DNA from: Curtobacterium pusillum
GTDB lineage: Bacteria > Actinomycetota > Actinomycetes > Actinomycetales > Microbacteriaceae
Direction: 5' to 3'
Length of the DNA: 64,000 nt
Assembly: GCF_013359865.1 (NCBI RefSeq)
Contig: NZ_JABMCE010000059.1
Location: 1 to 64,000, forward strand
How positions within the stretch are numbered: position 1 is the first letter of the stretch; every line of letters starts with the position of its first letter. Below, piece after piece: positions 45,618 to 53,493 of the stretch. The notes beneath the pieces are model-generated. The model did no database searches and was not told the origin of the DNA. It worked only from the letters and a program-made list of their open reading frames with translations. The position numbers were made by a program, and so were the translations under genes.

Positions 45618-46256
45618 CTACTTGAGAAGGTAGATGACGGCGAAGAGGCCGATCCAGACGACGTCGACGAAGTGCCAGTAGTACGACACGACGATCGCGG
45701 TGGTCGCTTCCTTGTGACCGAAGTTCTTGGCGGCGAACCCGCGGCCGAGCGTCAGCAGGAAGGCGATGAGGCCGCCCGTCACGTGCAGACCGTGGAAACC
45801 GGTCGTCATGTAGAACGCCGAACCGTAGGCGCTGGAGGAGAGCGTGATGCCCTCGTGCCAGAGGTTCGCGTACTCGAAGACCTGGCCGCAGACGAAGATC
45901 GCGCCCATGCAGTAGGTGACGAAGAACCACTCCGTCATGCCCCAGTCCTTCGGGTTCCAGCTCGTGCGGTGCACCTGGAAGCGCTCCGCGGCGAACACCG
46001 CGAACTGGCAGGCGAAGCTGGACAGCACCAGGATGATCGTGTTCACCGAGGCGAACGGCACCTCGAGCTTCGCGGTCTCGGTCGCCCAGAGCTCGGGCGA
46101 GGTGCTGCGCAGCGTGAAGTAGATCGCGAACAGGCCGGCGAAGAACATGACCTCGCTGCCCAGCCACACGATCGTCCCCACGGCAACGGCGTTCGGCCTG
46201 TTCAGGACCGGACCGCTGGCGGATCTGGAGAGAGGGGTGCTAGTCACGTCCTCCAT
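45618..46256 (-). CDS. ctaE: cytochrome c oxidase subunit III
   Basis: A 212-residue protein with five membrane helices. [20 protein letters not shown] and [21 protein letters not shown] with the final [17 protein letters not shown] are hallmark sequences. It is the first gene of the ctaE-qcrC-qcrA-qcrB operon, 20 bases before qcrC. Start MEDVTS at 46256 is preferred; a longer GTG start at 46271 is possible. It is divergent from trpD. Confidence 0.95.
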   Translation of the reverse strand: MEDVTSTPLSRSASGPVLNRPNAVAVGTIVWLGSEVMFFAGLFAIYFTLRSTSPELWATETAKLEVPFASVNTIILVLSSFACQFAVFAAERFQVHRTSWNPKDWGMTEWFFVTYCMGAIFVCGQVFEYANLWHEGITLSSSAYGSAFYMTTGFHGLHVTGGLIAFLLTLGRGFAAKNFGHKEATTAIVVSYYWHFVDVVWIGLFAVIYLLK

Positions 46257-46314
46257 TATGGCGGAAGTCACGGACAGTGTTTTCGCAGGAGACTGGCGGG
46301 TCTCTCGAATTCAC

Positions 46315-46320
46315 TACGAT
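46315..46320 (+). promoter_or_regulatory. -10 element of trpD (leaderless)
   Basis: TACGAT is followed by six bases and the trpD ATG; there is no ribosome-binding site. Confidence 0.5.
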
Positions 46321-46326
46321 CGACCC

Positions 46327-47385
46327 ATGCTCGACGCACTCTCATGGCCCTCGGTGATCAGCGCGCTCATGGCGCGCGAGGACCTCTCGATCAGCCAGTC
46401 CACATGGGCCATGCAGGAGATCGTGGCAGGGCAGGCCACTCCGGCGCAGATCGCGGCCTTCGTCGTCGCGCTCCGGGCGAAGGGCGAGACGGTGGACGAG
46501 GTCGTCGGCTTCCGCGACGCGATCCTCGACGCCGCGGTCCCGCTGGACGTCGATCCCATGGCGCTCGACATCGTCGGGACCGGCGGTGACGTCGTCGGCA
46601 CCGTGAACGTCTCGACGATGTCCGCCATCGTGATCGCCGCCGCCGGCGTGCCCGTCGTCAAGCACGGCAACAAGGCCAGCTCGTCGAAGTCCGGCTCGAG
46701 CGACGTCCTCGCCGCACTCGGCCTCGACCTCACGATGGACGCCGCGCGTGTCGCCGAGACCTTCCGGCGTGTCGGACTCACCTTCGCCTTCGCGAGTGCG
46801 TTCCACCCGGGCTTCGCGCACGCGAGCGCGGTGCGACGGGAGATCGGCGTCCCGACCGTGTTCAACTTCCTCGGGCCGCTCGTCAACCCGGCCCGGTGCG
46901 AGGCGAACGCCGTCGGGGTCGCCCAGCTCGACCTCGTGCCCATCATCACGGGCGTCTTCCAGACCCGAGGCGCCACGGCGCTCGTGTTCCGCGGCGACGA
47001 CGGCCTCGACGAGCTCACCACGACGGGCCACAGCCACATCTGGGAGGTCTCCGGCGGACGTGTCATCGAGCACGACCTCGACCCGCGCGACCTCGGCATC
47101 CCGCGCGCGCGCATCGAGGACCTCCTCGGCGGCGACCCGGTGCACAACGCGGGCGTCGTGCACCGCGTCCTCGCGGGAGACGGCGGCCCGGTCCGCGACA
47201 TCGTGCTGCTCAACGCAGCCGCCGGGCTGGTGTCCTTCCGCCTCGCGCAGGACCCGGGCGAGGCCGACCGCCCGATCCTGCAGCGCTTCCGCGAGCAGCT
47301 CGTCGTCGCGGCGGACGCCATCGACTCCGGTGCCGCGGCCCGCAAGCTCGCCGACTGGATCGGCGCGGCTCCCGCCGCCGCCTGA
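46327..47385 (+). CDS. trpD: anthranilate phosphoribosyltransferase
   Basis: A 352-residue enzyme joining anthranilate and PRPP in tryptophan synthesis. It has the PRPP loop DIVGTGGDVVGTVNVST, KHGNKASSSKSGSSDVLAALG, FAFASAFHPGFAHA and FNFLGPLVNPA. Length is normal. It stands alone next to ctaE, as in many actinobacteria where trpD is outside the main trp operon. It begins at the ATG placed six bases after a TACGAT -10. A repeat element follows the stop by ten bases. Confidence 0.95.
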   Translation: MLDALSWPSVISALMAREDLSISQSTWAMQEIVAGQATPAQIAAFVVALRAKGETVDEVVGFRDAILDAAVPLDVDPMALDIVGTGGDVVGTVNVSTMSAIVIAAAGVPVVKHGNKASSSKSGSSDVLAALGLDLTMDAARVAETFRRVGLTFAFASAFHPGFAHASAVRREIGVPTVFNFLGPLVNPARCEANAVGVAQLDLVPIITGVFQTRGATALVFRGDDGLDELTTTGHSHIWEVSGGRVIEHDLDPRDLGIPRARIEDLLGGDPVHNAGVVHRVLAGDGGPVRDIVLLNAAAGLVSFRLAQDPGEADRPILQRFREQLVVAADAIDSGAAARKLADWIGAAPAAA

Positions 47386-47394
47386 CGCCGGCCC

Positions 47395-47470
47395 TCCGCA
47401 AAACGCCAGGAAGGCGGCTACTCGCAGCGACATACCGCTGCGCGAAACCGCCGACGTTGCGTTTTGCGGG
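47395..47470. repeat. 75-base-class double-hairpin repeat, copy 2
   Basis: CCGCAAAACG on the left and CGTTTTGCGG on the right form the outer arms. The inner CTCGCAGCG-ACATAC-CGCTGCG core matches copy 1 at 24641-24715 with scattered differences, several of them unpaired. It lies in the convergent gap between trpD and glpK. Confidence 0.8.
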
Positions 47471-47500
47471 GTCAGGGGCGGGGCGACGGGGCGCACGCAC

Positions 47501-47545
47501 GGGACGCGCGGTGCCGGTCTCGGGGACCGGCACCGCGCCTCCAGG
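47501..47545. repeat. GGAGGCGCGG-family palindrome between trpD and glpK
   Basis: GCGCGGTGCCGGTC is followed by GACCGGCACCGCGC as exact inverted arms with a short CGG-type loop, then CTCCAGG. It may serve as the glpK terminator. The 32 bases 47514-47545 recur in inverted orientation inside dhaM. Confidence 0.75.
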
Positions 47546-47563
47546 CGGATCCGTCAGTGCTTG

Positions 47564-49075
47564 TTACTGCACGTCCTCGTCGACCCAGTCGAAGGTCTTC
47601 GTGACGGCCTTCTTCCAGAGGCGGAGGGTGCGGTCGCGCTCGGCGTCGTCGAGCTGCGGCTCCCAGCGCTTGTCCTCCTGCCAGTTGGCACGGAGCTCGT
47701 CGAGGTTCGCCCAGAACCCGACCGCGAGGCCCGCCGCGTAGGCGGCGCCGAGCGCGGTCGTCTCGGCGACCACCGGACGCACCACCGGCACGTTGAGGAT
47801 GTCGGCCTGGAACTGCATGAGCTCGTTGTTCGCGGTCATGCCGCCGTCCACCTTCAGCTCGGTGAGGTCCACGCCGGAGTCCGCGTTGACGGCGTCGAGG
47901 ACCTCGCGGGTCTGCAGCGCCGTCGCCTCGAGTGCCGCACGCGCGATGTGGCCCTTGTTGACGTAGCGCGTCAGGCCGACGATCGCGCCGCGTGCGTCCG
48001 GACGCCAGTACGGGGCGAAGAGGCCCGAGAACGCCGGCACGAAGTACACGCCGCCGTTGTCCTCGACGGTCTTGGCGAGCGCCTCGACCTCCGGGGCGCT
48101 GCCGATCAAGCCGAGGTTGTCGCGGAGCCACTGGATGAGCGAGCCCGTGACGGCGATCGAACCCTCGAGGGCGTAGTGGGTCTCCTGGTCGCCGAGCTTG
48201 TAGCCGACGGTGGTGAGCAGCCCGTTCTCCGAGCGGACGATCTCCGTGCCCGTGTTGAAGATGAGGAAGTTGCCGGTGCCGTAGGTGTTCTTCGACTCGC
48301 CCTGGTCGAACGCCGCCTGGCCGAACGTCGCGGCCTGCTGGTCGCCCAGGATGCCGGCGATCGGCACCTCGCGGAGCAGGCTCGACGACTCGACGTTGCC
48401 GTAGACCTCGGAGGAGCTGACGATCTCCGGGAGCATCGACTTCGGGACACCGAAGTCGCCGAGGATGTCGTCGCGCCACTCGAGCGTCTCGAGGTCCATG
48501 AACAGCGTGCGGGACGCGTTCGTCACGTCGGTCTTGTGCACGCCGCCGTCGACGCCGCCCGTCAGGTTCCAGAGGACCCAGGTGTCGGTCGTGCCGAACA
48601 GCAGGTCACCGGCCTCGGCCTTCTCGCGCGCACCCTCGACGTTCTCGAGGATCCAGACGATCTTCGTGCCGGCGAAGTACGTGGCGAGCGGGAGGCCGAC
48701 AACGGACTTGTAGCGGTCCGTGTCGCCGTCGGCGAGCTTGTCGACGATGGACTGCGTGCGGGTGTCCTGCCAGACGATCGCGTTGTAGACCGGCTTGCCG
48801 GTGTTCTTGTCCCAGACCACCGCGGTCTCGCGCTGGTTGGTGATGCCGACCGCCGCGACGTCGTGGCGGGTGATGTCGGCGCGGGACAGCGCCTGGCCGA
48901 TGACCTCACGCGTGTTGTCCCAGATCTCGATCGGGTCGTGCTCGACCCACCCGGCACGCGGGAAGATCTGCTCGTGCTCCTTCTGTCCGACGGAGACGAT
49001 CGAGCCGGAGTGGTCGAAGACGATCGCTCGGGTCGAGGTGGTGCCCTGGTCGATGGCGACGATGTAGTCGGCCAT
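47564..49075 (-). CDS. glpK: glycerol kinase
   Basis: A 503-residue FGGY-family kinase making glycerol 3-phosphate. It has [32 protein letters not shown], a catalytic Asp in the FGGY region, the [16 protein letters not shown] motif and [11 protein letters not shown]. Length is normal. It lies 44 bases after glpF on the same strand, so both are probably co-transcribed from the shared divergent region at 49846-50160. GTAAGGAGC precedes the ATG. Confidence 0.97.
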   Translation of the reverse strand: MADYIVAIDQGTTSTRAIVFDHSGSIVSVGQKEHEQIFPRAGWVEHDPIEIWDNTREVIGQALSRADITRHDVAAVGITNQRETAVVWDKNTGKPVYNAIVWQDTRTQSIVDKLADGDTDRYKSVVGLPLATYFAGTKIVWILENVEGAREKAEAGDLLFGTTDTWVLWNLTGGVDGGVHKTDVTNASRTLFMDLETLEWRDDILGDFGVPKSMLPEIVSSSEVYGNVESSSLLREVPIAGILGDQQAATFGQAAFDQGESKNTYGTGNFLIFNTGTEIVRSENGLLTTVGYKLGDQETHYALEGSIAVTGSLIQWLRDNLGLIGSAPEVEALAKTVEDNGGVYFVPAFSGLFAPYWRPDARGAIVGLTRYVNKGHIARAALEATALQTREVLDAVNADSGVDLTELKVDGGMTANNELMQFQADILNVPVVRPVVAETTALGAAYAAGLAVGFWANLDELRANWQEDKRWEPQLDDAERDRTLRLWKKAVTKTFDWVDEDVQ

Positions 49076-49119
49076 TGGTGCTCCTTACGGTGTTGCTCGG
49101 GTTGACGAGGTGATGGTGG

Positions 49120-49845
49120 TCAGGAAGCGAGGGGGAGGAGGGCGTACGAGAGCCCGGCCGCGAGGGCGCCGCCGATGAGCGGGCCCACGACGGGGACCCA
49201 GGCGTAGGCCCAGTCGCTCGAGCCCTTCCCCCTGATCGGCAGGAAGGCGTGCGCGATGCGCGGCCCGAGGTCACGTGCGGGGTTGATGGCGTAGCCGGTC
49301 GGACCACCGAGGCTGACGCCGATCGCGATCACGAGGAACGCGACCGGGATCGCGCCGAGCTCGGCCGGGGTCTTGCCGTTGGTGAAGGCGATCACGACGA
49401 AGACGAGGACGAAGGTGCCGATGATCTCGGTGACGAGGTTCCACCCGTACGTGCGGATCGCCGGTCCGGTCGAGAAGACACCCAGCTTCGCCGCTGCGTC
49501 CGGCTCCTCGTCGAAGTGCTGCTTGTACGCGAGCCAGACGATGACGGCACCGATGATCGCGCCGATCAGCTGGGCGAGCCAGTAGAGGAACATCTCACCG
49601 ACGGTGATGTTGCCGAGGATGGCCTGCGCGAGGCTCACCGCGGGGTTGAGCTGGCCGCCGGACTTGTACGCCACGGTGACGCCGGCGAAGACCGCGAAGC
49701 CCCAACCGACCGTGACCATGAGGAACCCGGCTCCGAAGCCCTTCGACTTCGTCAGTGAGACAGCGGCGACGACACCGCCACCCAGGATGATGAGCATCGC
49801 CGTGCCGACGAGCTCGGAGAGGAAATTGACGCCGATGCCGTCCAT
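49120..49845 (-). CDS. glpF: glycerol uptake facilitator (aquaglyceroporin)
   Basis: A 241-residue MIP-family channel with six helices and two Asn-Pro-Ala half-helices, GGQLNPAVSLAQ and AINPARDLGPR. The Asp after the second NPAR is the mark of glycerol-conducting members. It admits glycerol by facilitated diffusion for GlpK. The ATG at 49845 follows GGAGGT on the minus strand. Confidence 0.95.
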   Translation of the reverse strand: MDGIGVNFLSELVGTAMLIILGGGVVAAVSLTKSKGFGAGFLMVTVGWGFAVFAGVTVAYKSGGQLNPAVSLAQAILGNITVGEMFLYWLAQLIGAIIGAVIVWLAYKQHFDEEPDAAAKLGVFSTGPAIRTYGWNLVTEIIGTFVLVFVVIAFTNGKTPAELGAIPVAFLVIAIGVSLGGPTGYAINPARDLGPRIAHAFLPIRGKGSSDWAYAWVPVVGPLIGGALAAGLSYALLPLAS

Positions 49846-50160
49846 CGGTGACCTCCAGTGCGTGATCGTGGGGGTCCGGTGGTGCTGCGCCGGCACTCCC
49901 CGTTGAGTGATTGAGGCCGAGCATAGTGACGCTGCTCTGCGGTGGGCGATGTGTTCGTGAGGGAACTGCGGGAAAGTGCACGAACGTGCAGAGGTGCTGT
50001 GCACCCGGGTGCTCCTCGCACCCGCACCGCCCGGGCCGGACTGCACGAACGTGCACCGACCTCGAACGACTGAGCGTGCGTCCGTTGTAGATTGATCCCA
50101 CTCCGGTCGACGACGGCGGTGTGCTGCCTCGCGATCACCCCGCACTCCGTGGAGGTCAGC
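49846..50160. promoter_or_regulatory. divergent glpF/dhaK control region with twin palindromes
   Basis: This 315-base gap holds no gene. It contains two identical perfect palindromes TGCACG-AA-CGTGCA at 49977-49990 and 50042-50055, 65 bases apart. A degenerate half-site TGTTCGTGA lies near 49951. TAGATT (50088-50093) is a possible dhaK -10, and GGAGGTC precedes dhaK. The twin sites are likely operators for a shared glycerol/dihydroxyacetone regulator encoded elsewhere. Confidence 0.7.
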
Positions 50161-51162
50161 ATGAAGAAGCTCATCAACGATCCGCAGGCCGTCGTCGACG
50201 AGACCGTCCGCGGGTTCGCCCTCGCGCACGCCGGGCACGTCGTGCTCGTCGAGGACCCGATCCACATCCACCGCGCGGACGCCCCCGTCTCCGGCAAGGT
50301 CGGCATCGTCAGCGGCGGCGGCAGCGGCCACGAACCGCTGCACGCCGGCTTCGTCGGGTACGGCATGCTCGACGCCGCCGTCCCCGGGCCGGTGTTCACG
50401 AGCCCCACGCCGGACCCGATCGTCGCCGCCACGAAGGCCGTCGACGGGGGAGCGGGCGTGCTCCACATCGTGAAGAACTACACCGGCGACGTCCTCAACT
50501 TCGAGACCGCCGCCGAGCTCGCCGGGATGGACGACGTCCGCGTCGAGTCCGTGGTCGTCGACGACGACGTCGCCGTGCAGGACTCGCTGTACACCGCGGG
50601 CCGTCGCGGCGTCGCCGGCACCGTCATCGTCGAGAAGTGCGCCGGCGCCGCCGCCGAGCGCGGTGACGACCTCGACGCGGTGGCCGCGGTCGCCCGGCAC
50701 GTCAACGACGTCACGCGGTCGATGGGTCTCGCACTGAGCTCCGGCACCGTGCCGCACGCGGGCGAGCCGTCCTTCACGCTCGCCGACGACGAGGTCGAGC
50801 TCGGCATCGGCATCCACGGCGAGCCCGGACGCGAACGCATCCCGATGGCACCGGCCGACCAGCTCGTCGACCGCGTGCTCGAGCCGATCCTCACCGACCT
50901 CGACGCTCCCACCGGGTCGAAGCTCCTGCTCCTCGTGAACGGCATGGGCGGCACGCCGCTCTCGGAGCTCTACATCGTCTACCGACGCGCCGCCGAGGTG
51001 CTCGCCGACCGCGGGTACGAGGTCGCGCGTAGCCTGGTCGGCGACTACGTGACATCCCTCGAGATGCAGGGGTTCTCGCTCACCGTCACGGTGCTCGACG
51101 ACGAACTCACCGCCCTCTGGGATGCACCGGTGGAGACCCCGGCACTGCGCTGGGGACGCTGA
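50161..51162 (+). CDS. dhaK: dihydroxyacetone kinase subunit DhaK
   Basis: A 333-residue subunit that binds dihydroxyacetone covalently through a histidine. It has KVGIVSGGGSGHEPLHAGFVG, the region HIVKNYTGDVLNFE, ELGIGIHGEPGRER with the hemiaminal-forming His, and LLLVNGMGGTPL. With DhaL it transfers phosphate from DhaM, making DHA phosphate. First gene of dhaKLM, divergent from glpF. Confidence 0.96.
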   Translation: MKKLINDPQAVVDETVRGFALAHAGHVVLVEDPIHIHRADAPVSGKVGIVSGGGSGHEPLHAGFVGYGMLDAAVPGPVFTSPTPDPIVAATKAVDGGAGVLHIVKNYTGDVLNFETAAELAGMDDVRVESVVVDDDVAVQDSLYTAGRRGVAGTVIVEKCAGAAAERGDDLDAVAAVARHVNDVTRSMGLALSSGTVPHAGEPSFTLADDEVELGIGIHGEPGRERIPMAPADQLVDRVLEPILTDLDAPTGSKLLLLVNGMGGTPLSELYIVYRRAAEVLADRGYEVARSLVGDYVTSLEMQGFSLTVTVLDDELTALWDAPVETPALRWGR

Positions 51163-51193
51163 CCACCGCCCACCCTCCAGGAAGGAACACGAA

Positions 51194-51820
51194 TTGGCGC
51201 TCGACACCGCATGGGCCATCGACTGGGTCCGACGCACCGCCGCGACGATCGACGAGCACCGGGCCGAGCTCGTCACGCTCGACCGGGAGATCGGCGACGG
51301 GGACCACGGCGAGAACCTCGACCGCGGCTTCCGCGCCGTGCTCGAAGCCGTCGACGCCGGGTCCTTCGACACCCCGGGAGCCGTGTTCAAGGTCATCGCG
51401 ACGAAGCTCATCTCGACGGTCGGCGGCGCTGCCGGTCCACTGTTCGGGACGGCGTACCTCAAGGCCGCGCAGGCCGCGGGCGACACGGCGGAGCTCGACG
51501 CCGACACCCTCGTCGCCGTCCTGACCGCGGCGCGTGACGGCATCGTCTCCCGCGGCAAGGCGGCGGTCGGCGACAAGACGATGGTCGACGCGTGGTCGCC
51601 CGCGGTCGAGGCGGCCGCTGCCGCGGCCGGCGCCGGTGAGAGTCCCGAACAGGTGCTCGCAGCCGCCGCCGACGCCGCCGTCACCGGTGCGGAGTCGACC
51701 GACCCGCTCGTGGCGCACAAGGGCCGGGCGAGCTACCTCGGGGAGCGTGCCGTCGGGCACCGCGACCCGGGTGCGCAGTCGACCGTGTACATCCTCCGCG
51801 CGGCCGTGGACGCCGCGTGA
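51194..51820 (+). CDS. dhaL: dihydroxyacetone kinase ADP-binding subunit DhaL
   Basis: A 208-residue all-helical barrel that holds ADP and two Mg ions. REIGDGDHGENLDRGF supplies the metal-binding aspartates; GGAAGPLFGTAYLKAA and GDKTMVDAWSPA are also characteristic. ADP stays bound as a cofactor phosphorylated by DhaM. The TTG start is set by AGGAAGGA ten bases upstream. The stop overlaps dhaM (GTGA). Confidence 0.95.
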   Translation: MALDTAWAIDWVRRTAATIDEHRAELVTLDREIGDGDHGENLDRGFRAVLEAVDAGSFDTPGAVFKVIATKLISTVGGAAGPLFGTAYLKAAQAAGDTAELDADTLVAVLTAARDGIVSRGKAAVGDKTMVDAWSPAVEAAAAAAGAGESPEQVLAAAADAAVTGAESTDPLVAHKGRASYLGERAVGHRDPGAQSTVYILRAAVDAA

Positions 51821-52518
51821 CCGTCGGCATCCTGATCGTCTCGCACAGCGCGGCGATCGCGACCGGCACGGTGGAGCTGGCCCGGCAGATGGCCGCCGAC
51901 GTCCCGCTCGTGGCGGCCGGGGGGACCGACGACGGCGGGATCGGCACCTCGTTCGAGGCCGTCACGGCCGGCATCGAGGAACTCGCCGACGCAGACGCCG
52001 TGGTCGTCCTGTGCGACCTCGGTTCCGCGTACCTGACGACCGACACGGCGCTCGACTTCCTCGACGACGACGTGCGGGCTCGGGTCCACGTGTCGCAGGC
52101 TCCGCTGGTGGAGGGTGCGGTCGCCGCGGCCGTCGCCGCGCAGACCGGTGGCGACGTGGACACCGTCCTGGCCGCTGCCGCGTCCGCCGACGCGTCCGAG
52201 GTCGCGTCCGGTGACGAGCCTGGAGGCGCGGCGCCGGTCCCCGAGACCGGCTCCGTCGACGACGCGGCCGCGTCCCAGACCCTCGAGCTCGTCAACGAGA
52301 GCGGGCTGCACGCCCGTCCCGCGGCGGAGTTCGTGAAGACCGCCGCGAAGTACGAGGCGTCCGTCCGGGTGAACGGCGTGGACGCGAAGAGCCTGCTCGC
52401 GATCATGGCGCTGGCACTGCCGAAGGGAGCGTCGGTCACGATCGAGGCCACCGGTCCCGGCGCAGGGGAGGCCGTCGAGGCACTCGCCGCGCTCGTCCGG
52501 TCCGGCTTCGGCGAGTGA
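51817..52518 (+). CDS. dhaM: DhaM-HPr fusion phosphotransferase
   Basis: A 233-residue fusion. Residues 1-125 are the DhaM EIIA-Dha domain (active His10 in ILIVSHSAAIATG, then GGTDDGGIGTS and VVLCDLGSAYLTTDTAL). Residues 150-233 are an HPr domain (NESGLHARPAAEFV with the phospho-His, SLLAIMALALPKGA). There is no EI-like domain, so phosphate must come from a separate PTS enzyme I. The linker (about 124-149) includes EPGGAAPVPETG, encoded by a dispersed repeat element at 52219-52250. GTG overlaps dhaL. Confidence 0.93.
   Translation: MTVGILIVSHSAAIATGTVELARQMAADVPLVAAGGTDDGGIGTSFEAVTAGIEELADADAVVVLCDLGSAYLTTDTALDFLDDDVRARVHVSQAPLVEGAVAAAVAAQTGGDVDTVLAAAASADASEVASGDEPGGAAPVPETGSVDDAAASQTLELVNESGLHARPAAEFVKTAAKYEASVRVNGVDAKSLLAIMALALPKGASVTIEATGPGAGEAVEALAALVRSGFGE
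52219..52250. repeat. GGAGGCGCGG-family repeat inside the dhaM linker
   Basis: These 32 bases equal the reverse complement of 47514-47545 with one mismatch. The reading frame stays open through the element, which adds a Gly/Ala/Pro-rich linker. Confidence 0.8.
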
Positions 52519-52531
52519 TCCGGCACGGCTG

Positions 52532-52828
52532 ATGGCGCAGCCGATCGACTCCGCGGGCGACGTGGTGGTGGGCGCGATGGCGATCACCGTGACCGTGCCC
52601 GAGGAACTCCGGTGGCGTGACGAGCGGCGCGGCGAGGAGTTCGAACTCGAGACCATCACCGTCCGCATGCTGCCCGACCGCACGCTCGCTGCAAAGGCGT
52701 ACGGGCGTCCCGTGGCCGGCGGGCGCGGGGCGTACGTGGCGTTCCCGGTGCCGGACCGGGCGGAGCTCGCCGCGCTGATCCGCCGTGGGGCGGACCGCGC
52801 CGGGGAGCTCTGGACGGCGCACGGCTGA
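52532..52828 (+). CDS. small protein of unknown function
   Basis: A 98-residue soluble protein starting MAQPIDSAGDVVVGAMAITV. It has alternating strands and a helix near the C-terminus (PDRAELAALIRRGADRA). I recognise no family. It starts 14 bases after dhaM and may ride on that transcript; no strong ribosome-binding site is visible. Codon use is like the neighbours. Confidence 0.6.
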   Translation: MAQPIDSAGDVVVGAMAITVTVPEELRWRDERRGEEFELETITVRMLPDRTLAAKAYGRPVAGGRGAYVAFPVPDRAELAALIRRGADRAGELWTAHG

Positions 52829-52849
52829 TCCCCGGGACCGGGACACGGG

Positions 52850-53437
52850 TCAGTCGATGGACACGGTCCCGGCGAGGTCGAGGTCGGAGGGACCGCCGGT
52901 GACCCCGGCATCGGCGAGGAGCGTGGCGCCGAAGACCGCGCTCCAGAAGGTCCGGGCGTCCCGTCCGACCCCGCTCCGGCTCGTCCACCCGTGCTCGGTG
53001 ACGACGCGTTCGAGGTAGCGCTCCGACTGCCGGAACAGCACCGCCAGCAGCAGGCGTACCCGTTCGCGCTGGCCCGCGTCGTCGCCGGCGGCAGCGAGCG
53101 CCCGGACGACCAACGGCGTGGACGGCATCGCGAGCGCGGTCCGGGCGAGGACCTGTCGGAACGCCTCCGCGCTGGTGGCCCGGCGCCCCGCGGCCTGCAG
53201 TCGTGTGGTGTCGCGGAGGAACAGCGCGAACGCGGCGTCGAGGACGAGGCGGTCCTTCGAGCCGTAGTGGTGCGTGATCTGGTTCGGGTAGACGCCCGCC
53301 GCGCGGGCGATCTCGCTGACGGTGACGGACCGGTGCTCGCTGTCGTGGCTGCTGAGCAGGCCCGCGGTCGCGGCGAGGATCCTCGCGCGGGTCGCCGCCC
53401 CCCGCGCGGTCCCCGGGCCGTCGGTCGTGGTTGCCAT
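52850..53437 (-). CDS. TetR-family transcriptional regulator
   Basis: A 195-residue repressor. The DNA-binding domain at residues 15-62 has RARILAATAGLLSS, VSEIARAAGVYPNQITHHYGSKDRLVLDAA. The ligand domain is helical and unassigned. It is divergent from a ketosynthase gene with two palindromes between, so it probably represses both. Its -10, TACAAT (53449-53444), lies six bases before the ATG and overlaps one palindrome, giving autoregulation and a leaderless mRNA. Confidence 0.88.
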   Translation of the reverse strand: MATTTDGPGTARGAATRARILAATAGLLSSHDSEHRSVTVSEIARAAGVYPNQITHHYGSKDRLVLDAAFALFLRDTTRLQAAGRRATSAEAFRQVLARTALAMPSTPLVVRALAAAGDDAGQRERVRLLLAVLFRQSERYLERVVTEHGWTSRSGVGRDARTFWSAVFGATLLADAGVTGGPSDLDLAGTVSID

Positions 53438-53444
53438 GACGGAA

Positions 53445-53481
53445 TTGTACGTGGTACAACTCCACTTGTTCAACGTACAAG
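53445..53481. promoter_or_regulatory. twin TetR-type operators
   Basis: TTGTAC-GTG-GTACAA at 53445-53459 is a perfect dyad. CTTGT-TCAACGT-ACAAG at 53465-53481 is a second. Both lie between the divergent tetR and ketosynthase genes; the first covers the tetR -10. Confidence 0.75.
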
Positions 53482-53493
53482 AAGGAGTCTTCC

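Noticed and set aside
46147-46326. Upstream start giving a longer TrpD
   Set aside because: The extension runs back through the ctaE promoter and start; the ATG after TACGAT gives the family's normal length.
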